Positions 35,621-45,266 of a stretch of 64,000 bases of DNA are shown piece by piece. Position 1 is the first letter of the stretch, and each line of letters opens with the position of its first letter. The translations under genes and the position numbers were made by a program. The stretch is from positions 1-64,000 of the forward strand of contig CAVZNF010000009.1 in the NCBI GenBank assembly GCA_963776565.1. The letters are read 5' to 3'. The DNA is from GMQP-bins7 sp963776565. GTDB lineage: Bacteria > Actinomycetota > Thermoleophilia > Gaiellales > Gaiellaceae. Below the pieces are notes generated by a model, which worked only from the letters and a program-made list of their open reading frames with translations, did no database searches and had not been told where the DNA came from.

Positions 35621-37114
35621 TCACGCGTTGTCGATCTGCGCCCGCTGCAGGGTTCCGGAGTAGTCGACGTACACGGACTTCCATTCCGTGAACACGTCGA
35701 GCGCGGCCTGGCCCGCCTCGCGATGCCCGTTGCCCGTCTCCTTCGTCCCGCCGAACGGGAGGTGCACCTCCGCGCCGATGGTGCCTGCGTTGATGTACGT
35801 GATGCCGGCCTCGAGATCGCGCATCGCGCGGAAGGCGCGGTTGACGTCTCGCGTGAAGATCGACGAGGAGAGCCCGAACGCGACTCCGTTCGAGATGCGG
35901 ATCGCGTCGGCCTCGTCTCGGAAGCGGATGAGAGAGAGCGTCGGCCCGAAGATCTCCTCCTGCGCGATGCGCATGCCAGGCTCAACGTCGCCGAAGATCG
36001 TCGGGCGGTAGTAGAAGCCACGCGCGAGGTCGCCCTCGTCGGCGATCTCGCCGCCGGTGAGAAGTGTCGCGCCATCGTCCTTGCCGATCTGCGTGTACGA
36101 GTCGATCTTCTCGAGCGCGGCGCCGTTGATGACCGGTCCGACGTCGGAGTCGTCCTCCCAGCCGGGACCGAGCCGAAGCGCTTCGGCCCTCTCGACGAGC
36201 CGGCCGGCGAGCGTGTCGTAGAGGCTCTCGTGGACGATGACGCGGCTCGTCGCCGTGCACCGCTGTCCCGACGTACCGAACGCCGACCACAGGATCCCGT
36301 CGACCGCGAGATCGAGGTCGGCGTCGTCCATGACGATGATCGCGTTCTTGCCGCCGAGCTCGAGGTGGACGTGCTTCAGCCGCTCCGCGGCGGCTTCGAG
36401 AACCTTGACGCCAGTGTCGCGCGAGCCGGTGAGCGTGATGACGGGGACGTCGGGATGCTTCACCAGGCGCTCGCCGACCGCTCCCCCGCCTCCGTGGACG
36501 ATGTTGACCACGCCGTCGGGGACGCCGGCGTCGGTGAGGAGCTCGACGAATCGCTGCCCGAGCGCGGGTGTGTCGGTGGCCGGCTTGAACACCACGGTGT
36601 TCCCGCAGACGAGCGCGGGCGCGATCTTCCAGGACGGGATCGCGATCGGGAAGTTCCATGGCGTGATGACGCCGATGACGCCGATCGGCATGCGCGTCGA
36701 CATTTGGAACTTGTTCGGAAGCTCGGACGGGGTCGTCTGCCCGAAGAGGCGCCGGCCCTCTCCGCCCATGTAGTAGCTCATGTCGATGGCTTCCTGCACG
36801 TCACCGCCCGCCTCGGCCTTCACTTTCCCCATCTCGTGGGTCATCAGGTCGGTCAGCTCGGCCTTGTGGTCGGTGACGAGCTGCGCGAAGCGGTAGAGGA
36901 TCTCGCCGCGCTTCGGTGCCGGGACGAGCCGCCACTCCGCGAACGCGTCCTTCGCCACTTCGACCGCGCGATCCACGTCGTCGGCGCCGGAGCGCGGGAA
37001 CGTGCCGATCAGCTCGCCGTCGGCGGGGCTGGTCGAGTCGAAGGTCTCGCCGGAGGCGGCGTCGACCCGCTCGCCGCCGATGTAGTTCTGGAAGGTGTGT
37101 GTTGTCGTCGCCAT
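35621..37114 (-). CDS. Aldehyde dehydrogenase (NAD(P)-dependent)
   Basis: 497 aa from ATG 37114. Rossmann motif TPWNFPIAIPSWKIAPAL, the catalytic Glu in HLELGGKNAIIVMDDAD and Cys in GQRCTATSRVIV, and the C-terminal PFGGTKETGNGHREAG. This resembles semialdehyde or alpha-ketoglutarate-semialdehyde type dehydrogenases. The frame is intact. Substrate cannot be told from context. Confidence 0.92.
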   Translation of the reverse strand: MATTTHTFQNYIGGERVDAASGETFDSTSPADGELIGTFPRSGADDVDRAVEVAKDAFAEWRLVPAPKRGEILYRFAQLVTDHKAELTDLMTHEMGKVKAEAGGDVQEAIDMSYYMGGEGRRLFGQTTPSELPNKFQMSTRMPIGVIGVITPWNFPIAIPSWKIAPALVCGNTVVFKPATDTPALGQRFVELLTDAGVPDGVVNIVHGGGGAVGERLVKHPDVPVITLTGSRDTGVKVLEAAAERLKHVHLELGGKNAIIVMDDADLDLAVDGILWSAFGTSGQRCTATSRVIVHESLYDTLAGRLVERAEALRLGPGWEDDSDVGPVINGAALEKIDSYTQIGKDDGATLLTGGEIADEGDLARGFYYRPTIFGDVEPGMRIAQEEIFGPTLSLIRFRDEADAIRISNGVAFGLSSSIFTRDVNRAFRAMRDLEAGITYINAGTIGAEVHLPFGGTKETGNGHREAGQAALDVFTEWKSVYVDYSGTLQRAQIDNA

Positions 37115-37143
37115 GGCCCGCAGCCTATCGGCGGCGAGTCGAG

Positions 37144-37749
37144 CTAACGCGCGACGTTGGGAACGACGCGGCCGCCGTCGTCGAGCATCGCGTTCCACTC
37201 GGTGAAGGCCGCCTCGATCTCCGAGATGTCCGCGCCGCGGTCGGCGAGACGAATCGGCTGGCCGGCCTCGGGCAGCACGCGGTACTGGTACCACGTGATC
37301 TCCCAGGCGAAGGTGAGGACGAGCTCGGAGTTCACGCCGGACAGCGGGATGATGGAGATGAGCGGCGCTCCGAGCGCCCGCGCGACGCCTTCGACCGTGC
37401 GACGGAAGAGGCTGGCGTTGAAGAGATCGGCGGCTTCCACGAGCGCGGCCTCGGAGTCGGTGAGGCGGCGGAGCACGGGCTCCGGCACGACCGGCTGCGA
37501 ATCGCCGTTCGGGGTGCCGAGAAGCTGCGACCAGCGGGTTCGCTTCCGTCGTGCGCGCGGTGACAACGCCGGCGAGACCGGCCCGCCCTCTCTCACCCAC
37601 CCGTAGTCGAGCGCGGCGTCCTGGCAGAGCGGGCAGACGTCGACGAACTCGACGCCGTCCGGAGAGAAGCGGAATGCATATTCCCCCTGGAGTAGCGACC
37701 GGTCGCACACCGCGCACCCGCGGCGAACGCTCGCCTTCGTCACGCGCAT
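37144..37749 (-). CDS. Conserved zinc-binding protein, unknown
   Basis: About 201 aa from ATG 37749. CAVCDRSLLQGEYAFRF and CPLCQDAALDYGW supply four zinc-type cysteines. A C-terminal domain with ADLFNASLFRRTVEGVARAL and ELVLTFAWEITWYQYRVLPE follows. No enzymatic motif. It is 30 bp upstream of the aldehyde dehydrogenase, same strand. Confidence 0.65.
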   Translation of the reverse strand: MRVTKASVRRGCAVCDRSLLQGEYAFRFSPDGVEFVDVCPLCQDAALDYGWVREGGPVSPALSPRARRKRTRWSQLLGTPNGDSQPVVPEPVLRRLTDSEAALVEAADLFNASLFRRTVEGVARALGAPLISIIPLSGVNSELVLTFAWEITWYQYRVLPEAGQPIRLADRGADISEIEAAFTEWNAMLDDGGRVVPNVAR

Positions 37750-37853
37750 CGTGCGGACCCTAGCAGCGTCGTCCAGGTTGTCCACAGGGCTGTGGGAAAC
37801 ACGGCGGCCGGAATCATCTGTTTCGTGACGTCAGCCCGCGCCATACTTGTCGA

Positions 37854-38309
37854 GTGCCTCCGACGCTGTTCGACCATGCCGGCGGCGAGGCTGCGTTCCT
37901 CGCTCTCGCGAGAGCACATCACACCCGGTGTCTGGCCGACCCCGAGCTCAACCACCCCTTTTCGCACGAAGACCAGCACCCCGAGCACGTCGAGCGGTTG
38001 GCCGCGTACTGGGCAGAGGTGATGGGCGGACCGCCGACGTACTCGCAAACGTGCGGCGACGAGTCAGGCGTCCTCAGGATGCATTCCGGTAACGGCGACC
38101 TGGGTGATCTCGGCGAGCGCTTCTACGACTGCTTCGTCCACGCTCTCGACGACGCCGAGCTCCCGGACGATCCCGCCTTTCGCACTGCCATGCAGACGTA
38201 CATGCGATGGGCGGTCGACAACGTCCTCGCGCACCCGGACGAGGATGCCGTCGTCGCGCCGGGGATCGCGATGCCTCGCTGGAGCTGGAACGGCCTCCAG
38301 TCGGACTAG
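37854..38309 (+). CDS. Group II truncated haemoglobin-like protein
   Basis: 151 aa from GTG 37854. LFDHAGGEAAFLALARAHHT opens the globin; HPFSHEDQHPEHVERLAAYW includes the expected proximal His. The rest reads GGPPTYSQTCGDES and MRWAVDNVLAHP. Truncated haemoglobins bind oxygen or NO. The stop lies 7 bp from the convergent EF-G-like stop. Confidence 0.8.
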   Translation: MPPTLFDHAGGEAAFLALARAHHTRCLADPELNHPFSHEDQHPEHVERLAAYWAEVMGGPPTYSQTCGDESGVLRMHSGNGDLGDLGERFYDCFVHALDDAELPDDPAFRTAMQTYMRWAVDNVLAHPDEDAVVAPGIAMPRWSWNGLQSD

Positions 38310-38315
38310 CTCGAC

Positions 38316-40355
38316 CTAGGCTTTCGCCGCCTCGCGCTCGCGCTTCGTCTCCTCGATGATCTTCTGCGCGACGTGTGTCGGCACTTCTTCGTAGCGCAGG
38401 AAGTGCATCGAGTAGTCGCCGCGGCCGCTCGTCATCGACGTGAGCGACTGCGCGTACGTGAGGAGCTCGGCCATCGGCACTTCGGCCTTGATCTGAGTCA
38501 TGCCTCCGAGCGGCTCCATGCCTTGCAACCGCCCGCGCCGCGAGTTGAGGTCGCCGTTGACGGCGCCGACGGCGTCGTCGGGAACGCTCACCTCGAGCTC
38601 CATGATCGGCTCGAGAAGCACGGGCTCGGCATTCATGTACGCCTCTTTCCAGGCCATCGAGCCGGCGATTTTGAATGCCATCTCGGAAGAGTCGACGGTG
38701 TGGTACGAGCCGTCGACGAGCTCCACACGAACGCCCTGCACCGGCGCGCCTGCGAGCTCGCCGTGGTGCATCGCCTCCTGGATGCCCTTGTCAACAGCGG
38801 GACGGAATCCCTGCGGGATAACGCCACCGACGATCTTGTCGACGAACTCGTACTCGCCTTCGACGGGGGTGACGACGATGTGGCAGTCGCCGAACTGGCC
38901 GCGACCACCCGTCTGCTTCTTGTAGCGGCCGTGCGCGCGCGCCTCGCGGCGAATCGTCTCGCGGTACGGGACACGCGGCTGGTGCAGCTCGATCTCGACC
39001 GCAAAGCGCCGTTTTGCACGCTCCAGCGCGACCTCGACGTGCATCTGGCTCATCCCGGAGAGGATCTCCTCGCCCGTCTGCTGGTCGCGACGTAGGCGCA
39101 GGGTCGGATCCTCTTCGGCGAGCCGACGGATCGCGGTCGCCACCTTCTCCTCGTCCCCCTTCGACTTCGGCGTGATCGCGAAGCTCATCACGGGCTCCGG
39201 GAATCCGAAGTCGGGAACCTCGATCGCGACCTCCTTGTCGGTAGGAGATCACCCGTCTGCGCGTCCTTCAGCTTGGCGACAGAGCCGAGATCGCCCTCGC
39301 CGAAGTCGAGAGCGGCGTGGTGTTCCTTGCCCTGCACGTCGAGCAACGTGCCCATGCGCTCCTTGCCCTTCGAGCGGCGATTGACGAGGGTCGTGTCGGC
39401 GGTGACCGTGCCCTTCAGCACGCGGAACACGTTGATCCGCCCGGCGAACGGGTCGGCGACGGTCTTGAAGACGAACGCCGCGATCCCGGCTCCGTCCACG
39501 TCGATCGACGACCCCTTCTTCGCCGGCGAGGGAACGCCCTCGACGAGGAGGTCGAGCAACGCATGCGTGCCGAGATTCTTCGTCGCGACTCCGCACGCCA
39601 CCGGGAAGACGTCTCCGCTGGTCATCGCAGACTTGAGAGCGGCCGCGACCTCGTGTGCGTCGAGCTCCTGCCCGTCGAGATAGCGCTCCATCAGCGCCTC
39701 GTCGGTCTCGACGACAGCGTCGAGGAGCTTCTCGCGGTACTCGGCGGCGAGCTCCGCCATCTCGTCCGGAATCGGGCCGGGCTCGCCCTCCTTCGCACCC
39801 TCGGGGCTCGAGTACGCGCACATGTGCAACACGTCGACGATCCCCGTCAGCTCGTGCTCCGACGCCGATCGGGACGTGCACGGCGACACACTTCGTCGAC
39901 AGCTGGTTGCGGAGCGCCTCGAGAGTGCGGAAGAAGTCGGCGCGCTCGCGGTCGAGCATGTTGACGAAGACCACTCGCGCGAGTCCGAGCTCGTCAGCGA
40001 GCCTCCACGCCCGCGCCGTGCCTACCTCGACGCCCATGACCGCGGACACCGTCACGAGCGCTCCCTCGACGACGCGCGCGGCGCAGCGGAGCTCGCCCTG
40101 GAAAGCCGGGTCGCCGGGTACGTCGACCAAGTTCACCTTCCGGTCCTGCCATTCGGTGTGCTCGAGCGACATCGAGATCGAGAGCTGCCGCTTGTGCTCG
40201 TCCTCGTCCGCATCGGACACCGTCGTTCCGGCCTCGACCGTGCCCAGGCGGTTGATCTTCCCCGTCTGAAAGAGGAGCGCTTCGACGAGTGACGTCTTTC
40301 CCGTCCCGCGGTGGCCGACGACGGCGACGTTGCGGATCCTTGCGGGCTCGGACAT
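38316..40355 (-). CDS. EF-G-like translation GTPase, two frameshifts
   Basis: Spans about 680 aa from ATG 40355. G1 is GHRGTGKTSL, G3 is DVPGDPAF in place of the usual DxPGH; domains II-V follow with GRINVFRVLKGT, QMHVEVALERAK, and GGRGQFGDCHIVV then PQGFRPAVDKGIQEA. The sequence fits the actinobacterial second EF-G (EF-G2) rather than FusA1. Frame changes lie near 39870 (after VHVPIG) and 39240. Function of this paralogue is not established. Confidence 0.88.
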
Positions 40356-40423
40356 GTGCTGGCTCTCCTTCTCGGCGCTTGCGGTTCCGGCCGACAAGCT
40401 TAGTCAGCGTGGAGCGTGACGAG

Positions 40424-42289
40424 CTATGGCTCTGCGCGCGTCGTCATGCTGGTCTGCGCCGAGTGCAGCCGAATGTCCGAGCACAGGCGGACGACCCTCG
40501 ACCCGATTCCGGCCGGAAGCGTCGGGCTCATGTCGAGCCCGACGTTGTAGCCGTCGAGGCCGAGCACGACATCGCCGGCAGGGAGTCTCCCGTCGACGAA
40601 CGCGGCAGCGGCGGTGTAGACGGCATTGTCCCAGTCCTTGAAGATCGCCCCGAGAACATTGCCCGCTGGCTCGCTGACCCCATCGCCGCTGATCGCCCAC
40701 ACGCCGCGCGTCCTCGCGACCGCCAACGCGCCCGTTCCGCAGCGTCCACTGTGCGCAAACACGAGATCCGAGCCAGCGTCGATCTGTGCGTTTGCGGCCC
40801 GCTCGCAGGCCGTCGGATCGAGCATCTCGTTCGTGTAGCGGACCAGGACCTTCGCCCGCGGCAGCGCTCGCGCGACTCCTCGCCTAAACGCAGCGACCGC
40901 GCGTGTCGCCTCCAGCGTCTTCTCGCCGGCCACAACCGAGACAACGTCCGCATGTCGGGTCGCCGGTGCACGGGGCCGCATGAGCCCGCCAAGCGCGCCG
41001 GCCAACTGCGCAGCCGCCTCGGTCGCGAAGCGGATCCCAGTTGCGCGGGACTCTCCTGCGAGCCCAAGCTCTGCGAGTGACGAGTCGATGAAGACGCTTC
41101 GGGCTCGCGGGAGCCTGCGCACCTGCGGGGCGAACGCACGAGCCCCGTCAGCATTCAGCGCGAACAGGACAAGGTCGAACCCGCCCGTGGCGAGACGGTC
41201 GGTGACGCGTTCGGCATCAGACGGTGCCAGGACAGCGTCGACCTCGACGAGCTGCGAGTCGGTGTCGGCCAACTGACGCAGTCCGTCGAGCGCATTCACG
41301 AGCTCGTTTCGACGCCACTCGTCGTAGCGCTCTGCGGCAGGAATGCTCTGCACGACGAGCGCCACGCGCGTGGTCGGCGAGTCGGATGCCAGCTCGAGCT
41401 GGCGAGCCCCGCCCGCAGCAGTGAGCGCCATGACCGCGGCAACGGCCGTGCCGGCGGCGACGAGTCCCGCGAGTCGACGCGCTCTTTCGCCCGTCTGATG
41501 TCGAGCAGACAGCTCACGGGGAGCCGCAGGCACAACCGCAGGAGCCCGGAGCGCCGGTTCTTGTCGAACGATCTGCGCCGAGAGCTGCTGCAGGTCAGCG
41601 CTTGGCTGCAGACCGAGGTCGTCGTCGAGGCGGCGCCGTGTCTGTTCGTAGGCCGCGAGAGCCTCTGCGTGCCTGCCGGAGCGGTAGAGGGCGATCATGA
41701 GCTGCGCGACGAAGCGCTCGCGGTACGGGTTCTGAGCGACGAGCGACTGAAGCTCGCCAACGGCCCGCTCGTGGCGACCGAGCGCGAGCTCCGAGTCGAT
41801 GCGCAGCTCGAGGGTCCTTAGCCGCAACTCCACGAGGCGGTCGGTCTCCGCTCGTCCGATTGCTCCCAACTCGACGTCAGCAAGAGCCTTCCCGCGCCAG
41901 AGCGAAAGCGCCTCGGACGCACGCACTGTGACGACCTCATGCTGGCCGTCCGCTGCCGCACGTGAGACGTCTCCCGCAAGCTCCGTGAAGTCACGGGCGT
42001 CGAGCACGGCGTCGCCGAGCTCGAGCACGTAGCCAGTTCCCCGGCGCACCAGCGACGGGCCGTGCCCATTGAAGAGCTGCCGGAGCCGCGAGACGTAGAC
42101 CTCCAGCGTGTGTCCGGCGGAGGATGGCGGACTCTCGCCCCAGAGCTCGTCGACGAGGTCCTCGATCGAGACGATTTCACCCGCGCGCAGGAGCAGTAGG
42201 CCAAGCACCGTGAGTTGCTTGCCCCGGCTGAGCGAGAGTGGCTCGTCGGCGATGCGCGCCTCTATCGGACCGAGGATCCACAGCTCCAT
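40424..42289 (-). CDS. Membrane-spanning SARP/BTAD regulator with BMP-type sensor domain
   Basis: 621 aa from ATG 42289 (ELWILGPIEARIADEPLS). Domains in order: winged helix of the OmpR/SARP type (about residues 10-95, GHTLEVYVSRLRQLF); BTAD helical repeats (about 100-245, HAEALAAYEQTRRRL); one membrane helix (about 280-300, RLAGLVAAGTAVAAVMALTA); then an extracytoplasmic domain of about 320 residues like BMP/PnrA periplasmic binding proteins (RVALVVQSIPAAERYDE, VVSVVAGEKTLEATRAVAAF, DLVFAHSGRCGTGALAVA). The protein would bind DNA inside and sense a ligand outside. It is divergent from two CHRD-protein genes. The ligand (nucleosides in the BMP family) is inference. Confidence 0.78.
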   Translation of the reverse strand: MELWILGPIEARIADEPLSLSRGKQLTVLGLLLLRAGEIVSIEDLVDELWGESPPSSAGHTLEVYVSRLRQLFNGHGPSLVRRGTGYVLELGDAVLDARDFTELAGDVSRAAADGQHEVVTVRASEALSLWRGKALADVELGAIGRAETDRLVELRLRTLELRIDSELALGRHERAVGELQSLVAQNPYRERFVAQLMIALYRSGRHAEALAAYEQTRRRLDDDLGLQPSADLQQLSAQIVRQEPALRAPAVVPAAPRELSARHQTGERARRLAGLVAAGTAVAAVMALTAAGGARQLELASDSPTTRVALVVQSIPAAERYDEWRRNELVNALDGLRQLADTDSQLVEVDAVLAPSDAERVTDRLATGGFDLVLFALNADGARAFAPQVRRLPRARSVFIDSSLAELGLAGESRATGIRFATEAAAQLAGALGGLMRPRAPATRHADVVSVVAGEKTLEATRAVAAFRRGVARALPRAKVLVRYTNEMLDPTACERAANAQIDAGSDLVFAHSGRCGTGALAVARTRGVWAISGDGVSEPAGNVLGAIFKDWDNAVYTAAAAFVDGRLPAGDVVLGLDGYNVGLDMSPTLPAGIGSRVVRLCSDIRLHSAQTSMTTRAEP

Positions 42290-42401
42290 GGCCGAGTCGC
42301 TCCTCGTCACACGCGTAGCAAAGCACGTGTCGAAGCGCGACGACAGGCCGGTTGAGCCCATTGCGAGGTCATTGCGAGCACCTCGGTCGAGAGTAGATCT
42401 C

Positions 42402-42485
42402 ATGCAACCGCGCTACCTCGGCGCAATCGCCTCCATGGCTGCCGGTGCACTTGTCTCTACGGCAGGTGGCGCGACTACGCCGTGA
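42402..42485 (+). CDS. Possible short leader peptide upstream of CHRD gene
   Basis: ATG 42402 to TGA 42483-42485, 27 aa, reading MQPRYLGAIASMAAGALVST. Its stop overlaps GTG 42482 of the CHRD gene (GTGA). It may be a real coupled leader, or the true N-terminus of the CHRD protein cut off by one indel. Evidence is weak. Confidence 0.3.
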   Translation: MQPRYLGAIASMAAGALVSTAGGATTP

Positions 42486-42973
42486 CGAAACTCCTTCTTG
42501 CCGTCGCCGCCTTGACGATCTTGCTCGGCTTGGGGCCTGCACGAGCGGAGATGCTCGCTCCGACCTCGCCGCTCGGACCGACGTACCGCCTGAGATCGAC
42601 ATTGCTGCCGCAGAATGTCGTGGGGCCGCGACCGCATGTCAGCCGATCGGCGAAAGGCGTGTTCTCGGCAGAGCTGCGCCCGCGGTGGAGACAGGGCGGG
42701 AAGATCAATCCGCACCTGACACTCGTCGGCACCACGGAGCGCGTCACGTCCGTCCACATCCACGCCGGAACGCCAGGCAAGAACGGCCCTGTTCTCTTCC
42801 CGGCCCCTGAGTACATGCTGCCAAGTCGGATTCTGCTCACGGCGAGCTTCATCTGGCCGGCCGGCTACCTCGTACCGGACCTTCTCGCAGGGCCGACCTA
42901 CATCGACGCCCACACGAAGGCCAATCCCCTTGGGGAGCTACGTGGCCAAATCACAGTCACGCGGATCTCATAG
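42482..42973 (+). CDS. CHRD-domain secreted protein 1
   Basis: 163 aa from GTG 42482. A signal peptide (LLLAVAALTILLGLGPARA) precedes one CHRD-type domain with HIHAGTPGKNGPVLFPAPE and YIDAHTKANPLGELRGQITV, the signature ending of the CHRD fold (all-beta, secreted). It shares HIHxGTPxxxGPVL and TKxNPxGELRGQI with the next gene, so the two are duplicates. Confidence 0.78.
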   Translation: MTKLLLAVAALTILLGLGPARAEMLAPTSPLGPTYRLRSTLLPQNVVGPRPHVSRSAKGVFSAELRPRWRQGGKINPHLTLVGTTERVTSVHIHAGTPGKNGPVLFPAPEYMLPSRILLTASFIWPAGYLVPDLLAGPTYIDAHTKANPLGELRGQITVTRIS

Positions 42974-43442
42974 TCACGCGCGGGCGACTGTCCGGCTCGC
43001 TGCGACGGTTGGCGCGCTGCTCCTCGTCTTCACCGACACGGGGCCGGGGTCCGCCAACTCGCCCGCTGTGTCTCTCAGTGCGCAGCTCGTGCCCGGCGAG
43101 CTCACACACAGGCCTGCGGGGGTACGCCGCGGAGCGCGAGGAAGGTTCTCGGCGAGCTTCGAGCCGTACGGTACGAACGGAGAGGCGGCGCACTACAGCT
43201 TGACCACGCGACGGCTGACAGGCCCCGCGCTGACGGCCCACATCCATACCGGTACCCCCAACAGGGACGGCCCTGTCCTGCTTGTCCTCTGCAACGGAGG
43301 TCGCTGCGACCTCGCGGGTGCGTTGTTCCAGGCGAACCCGAAGCGCCTCCTGCGGACGATGCGACTGCTGGGCGCCTACGTCGACGTGCACACGAAGCGG
43401 AATCCGCGCGGCGAGCTGCGCGGCCAGATCGTCTTTGGATAG
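42942..43442 (+). CDS. CHRD-domain secreted protein 2
   Basis: About 166 aa from GTG 42942, overlapping the previous gene by 32 bp; a TTG at 42930 is possible. The signal helix is LAATVGALLLVFTDT. The CHRD domain has HIHTGTPNRDGPVLLVLCNG then DVHTKRNPRGELRGQIVFG. Two cysteines (VLCNGGRCDL) are unique to this copy and may pair. Confidence 0.75.
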   Translation: MAKSQSRGSHSHARATVRLAATVGALLLVFTDTGPGSANSPAVSLSAQLVPGELTHRPAGVRRGARGRFSASFEPYGTNGEAAHYSLTTRRLTGPALTAHIHTGTPNRDGPVLLVLCNGGRCDLAGALFQANPKRLLRTMRLLGAYVDVHTKRNPRGELRGQIVFG

Positions 43443-43555
43443 ATGCAGCTACGCACGCGCAGCATGGCGTACCGCGGCAGTCGCGAGCCGCGTGCGAGTC
43501 GCTTGCGAGCATCGTTGGGCACCGTCCCTGGCGTCAAACGACAAAGGAGCAAGAC

Positions 43556-44020
43556 ATGCGTACGATCCCGAAGATCGCCTTGGCGGCGCTCTTGGCGGTC
43601 CTGGTCACGACGTCTGCCGCCTCGGCCAACCCGCTCGCTGCGTCCCAGCGGGTCGCTGTCGAGTCGAGGGGCGGCGTCTTTGCGTTCGCCTTCGTGCCGC
43701 TCGGCGCCGGGTCGCTGAAGCGGGACTCAGGCACGACCACGTGGGACCAGCCGGCGCGACACGCAGTGGTCCGTAACGGGCAACGTATCGACATCGACGA
43801 CACCGTCGGTCGATTCGAAGGAAATCGAGGCAGCTTCATCGCCCATTTTCACATCGAGTGGACAAGCGCGGGGAACGATTTCATCGCCGGCTCAGGCCGA
43901 TGGACGCTCGTCGGTGGTACCGGCGAGTACGCAGGCCTCCGAGGTGGCGGGCGCAGCGGTCACGTCTGGCGGCCAGGGGGCAAGATCACGCTGCGTGCGG
44001 AGGGCGTCCTGAAGCGCTAA
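43556..44020 (+). CDS. Secreted protein, possible beta-barrel
   Basis: 154 aa from ATG 43556 with an AAAGGAG ribosome site 8 bp before it. A signal peptide (ALAALLAVLVTTSAASA) then an all-beta domain with FIAHFHIEWTSAGNDFIAGS and GRWTLVGGTGEYAGLRGGG. The GGTGEYxGLxGxG motif is shared with allene-oxide-cyclase-barrel-like and similar exported proteins. Third in a run of three secreted proteins. Confidence 0.6.
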   Translation: MRTIPKIALAALLAVLVTTSAASANPLAASQRVAVESRGGVFAFAFVPLGAGSLKRDSGTTTWDQPARHAVVRNGQRIDIDDTVGRFEGNRGSFIAHFHIEWTSAGNDFIAGSGRWTLVGGTGEYAGLRGGGRSGHVWRPGGKITLRAEGVLKR

Positions 44021-44049
44021 GACGTGCTCGTCGACCGCGAGCCCGCGCG

Positions 44050-44835
44050 CTACGTCTCGGCCGGCTCGCGGGCTGCGCCCGCGAGGTGCGCCTTCAACCG
44101 GAGGATCGCCTTCGTGTGGAGCTGCGAGACGCGCGACTCGGTCACGCCGAGCACTTCGCCGATCTCGCGCAGCGTCAGCTCCTCGTAGTAATAGAGCGTG
44201 ACGACGAGCTTCTCCCGCTCGGGGAGGTCCGAGATCGCCTCGGCAAGCGCCTCCTTCACCTCCGTCTGCTCGAGCGAGGCCTCCGGATCGGGGCCGGACT
44301 CGTCCTCGATCGTGTCGATGAGCGCGATCGAGTCACCGCCGCCGCCTGCCGGCGACCACAGCTCGTCCAGCGCGCCGACCGAGGAGCGCGAGATCTCGAG
44401 GAAGCTGTTATCGAGCTCCTCCTCCGTGACGCCGAGCTTCTTCGCGATCTCCTCGTCCGTCGGCGCACGGTGCAGCTCCTTCTCGAGGGCCGCGATGGCC
44501 CGCTCGATCTGGCGGGCGCGCGTGCGGACGGAGCGCGGCACCCAGTCGAGGGAGCGCAACTCGTCGATGATCGCTCCGCGAATGCGGGCCATCGCAAACG
44601 TCTCAAACTTGATCTCGCGAGACGGATCGAAGCGCTCAATCGCGCCGATCAGGCCGAGGAGCCCGTAGGAGACGAGATCCTGCTCGTCGACGTGCGCCGG
44701 GAGGCTCGCCCCCACCCGCCCGGCCACGAACTTCACGAGCGGCGCGTACGTGAGGATCAAGCGGTCGCGGAGCTCTTGATCCTGCGACTTCCGATACTCC
44801 TGCCAGAGCGTTTGGGTTTGATCAGCCGCAGCCAC
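44050..44835 (-). CDS. FliA/WhiG-type RNA polymerase sigma factor
   Basis: 261 aa. Region 2 shows LVSYGLLGLIGAIERFDPSR and FETFAMARIRGAIIDELRSL; region 3 has RARQIERAIAALEKELHRAP; region 4 ends ELTLREIGEVLGVTESRVSQ, the -35 helix-turn-helix. This is a group 3 sigma-28 family protein. In Actinobacteria WhiG controls development, while FliA controls flagella; neither set is in the window. Confidence 0.88.
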   Translation of the reverse strand: MAAADQTQTLWQEYRKSQDQELRDRLILTYAPLVKFVAGRVGASLPAHVDEQDLVSYGLLGLIGAIERFDPSREIKFETFAMARIRGAIIDELRSLDWVPRSVRTRARQIERAIAALEKELHRAPTDEEIAKKLGVTEEELDNSFLEISRSSVGALDELWSPAGGGGDSIALIDTIEDESGPDPEASLEQTEVKEALAEAISDLPEREKLVVTLYYYEELTLREIGEVLGVTESRVSQLHTKAILRLKAHLAGAAREPAET

Positions 44836-44868
44836 GGCAAGAGAATACGCCGCGCGTGCGCGGACTCC

Positions 44869-45045
44869 TCAGATCCTCCTGCGCACGAGCGCGCGGCGAG
44901 CGAGGTCCGCCATCCACAACGCGATCGCCGCGGCGGCGAGCGCGATGACCCACGCACCGCCGCCGGCGAGCGCCGCGTAGACGGCGACGAGCCCCAGGCC
45001 GACGGCGAGCGCGGCGAACAAGACTCCGAGGAGGTTGCGCTGCAC
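44869..45045 (-). CDS. Two-helix membrane peptide
   Basis: 58 aa from GTG 45045. Two hydrophobic helices (LLGVLFAALAVGLGLVAVYA and WVIALAAAAIALWMADL) and a basic end RRALVRRRI. Same strand, upstream of the sigma factor. Function unknown. Confidence 0.5.
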   Translation of the reverse strand: MQRNLLGVLFAALAVGLGLVAVYAALAGGGAWVIALAAAAIALWMADLARRALVRRRI

Positions 45046-45093
45046 GCGCAGAATGGTGCCACTCCGCGCCGCGGTACCATTTCGCCGCAACTC

Positions 45094-45166
45094 AGGGGCG
45101 TAGCTCAGCTGGCAGAGCGCTGGTCTCCAAAACCAGAGGTCGCAGGTTCGATCCCTGTCGCCCCTG
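45094..45166 (+). tRNA. tRNA-Trp (CCA)
   Basis: 73 nt. The acceptor AGGGGCG pairs with CGCCCCT, the anticodon loop CTCCAAA gives CCA, and the T-arm is AGGTTCGATCCCT. Its 3' half from position 45125 is duplicated at 49237-49280, so this gene is the attachment site of an integrated element. Confidence 0.95.
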
Positions 45167-45168
45167 CT
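45125..45168 (+). repeat. att-like repeat, left copy (3' half of tRNA-Trp)
   Basis: 44 nt running from the anticodon loop to two bases past the tRNA end. It matches 49237-49280 with three mismatches; the last 23 nt (from the T-arm on) match exactly. Confidence 0.7.
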
Positions 45169-45266
45169 AGGCACAGAGCGGGATTAGGCGTGGTCGGCGT
45201 TTTGGCCGTGCCCCACAAGTGCCCCAAACGTCTCAGGCAAACGGTGCCTGGCATCAGCATCCTCGC

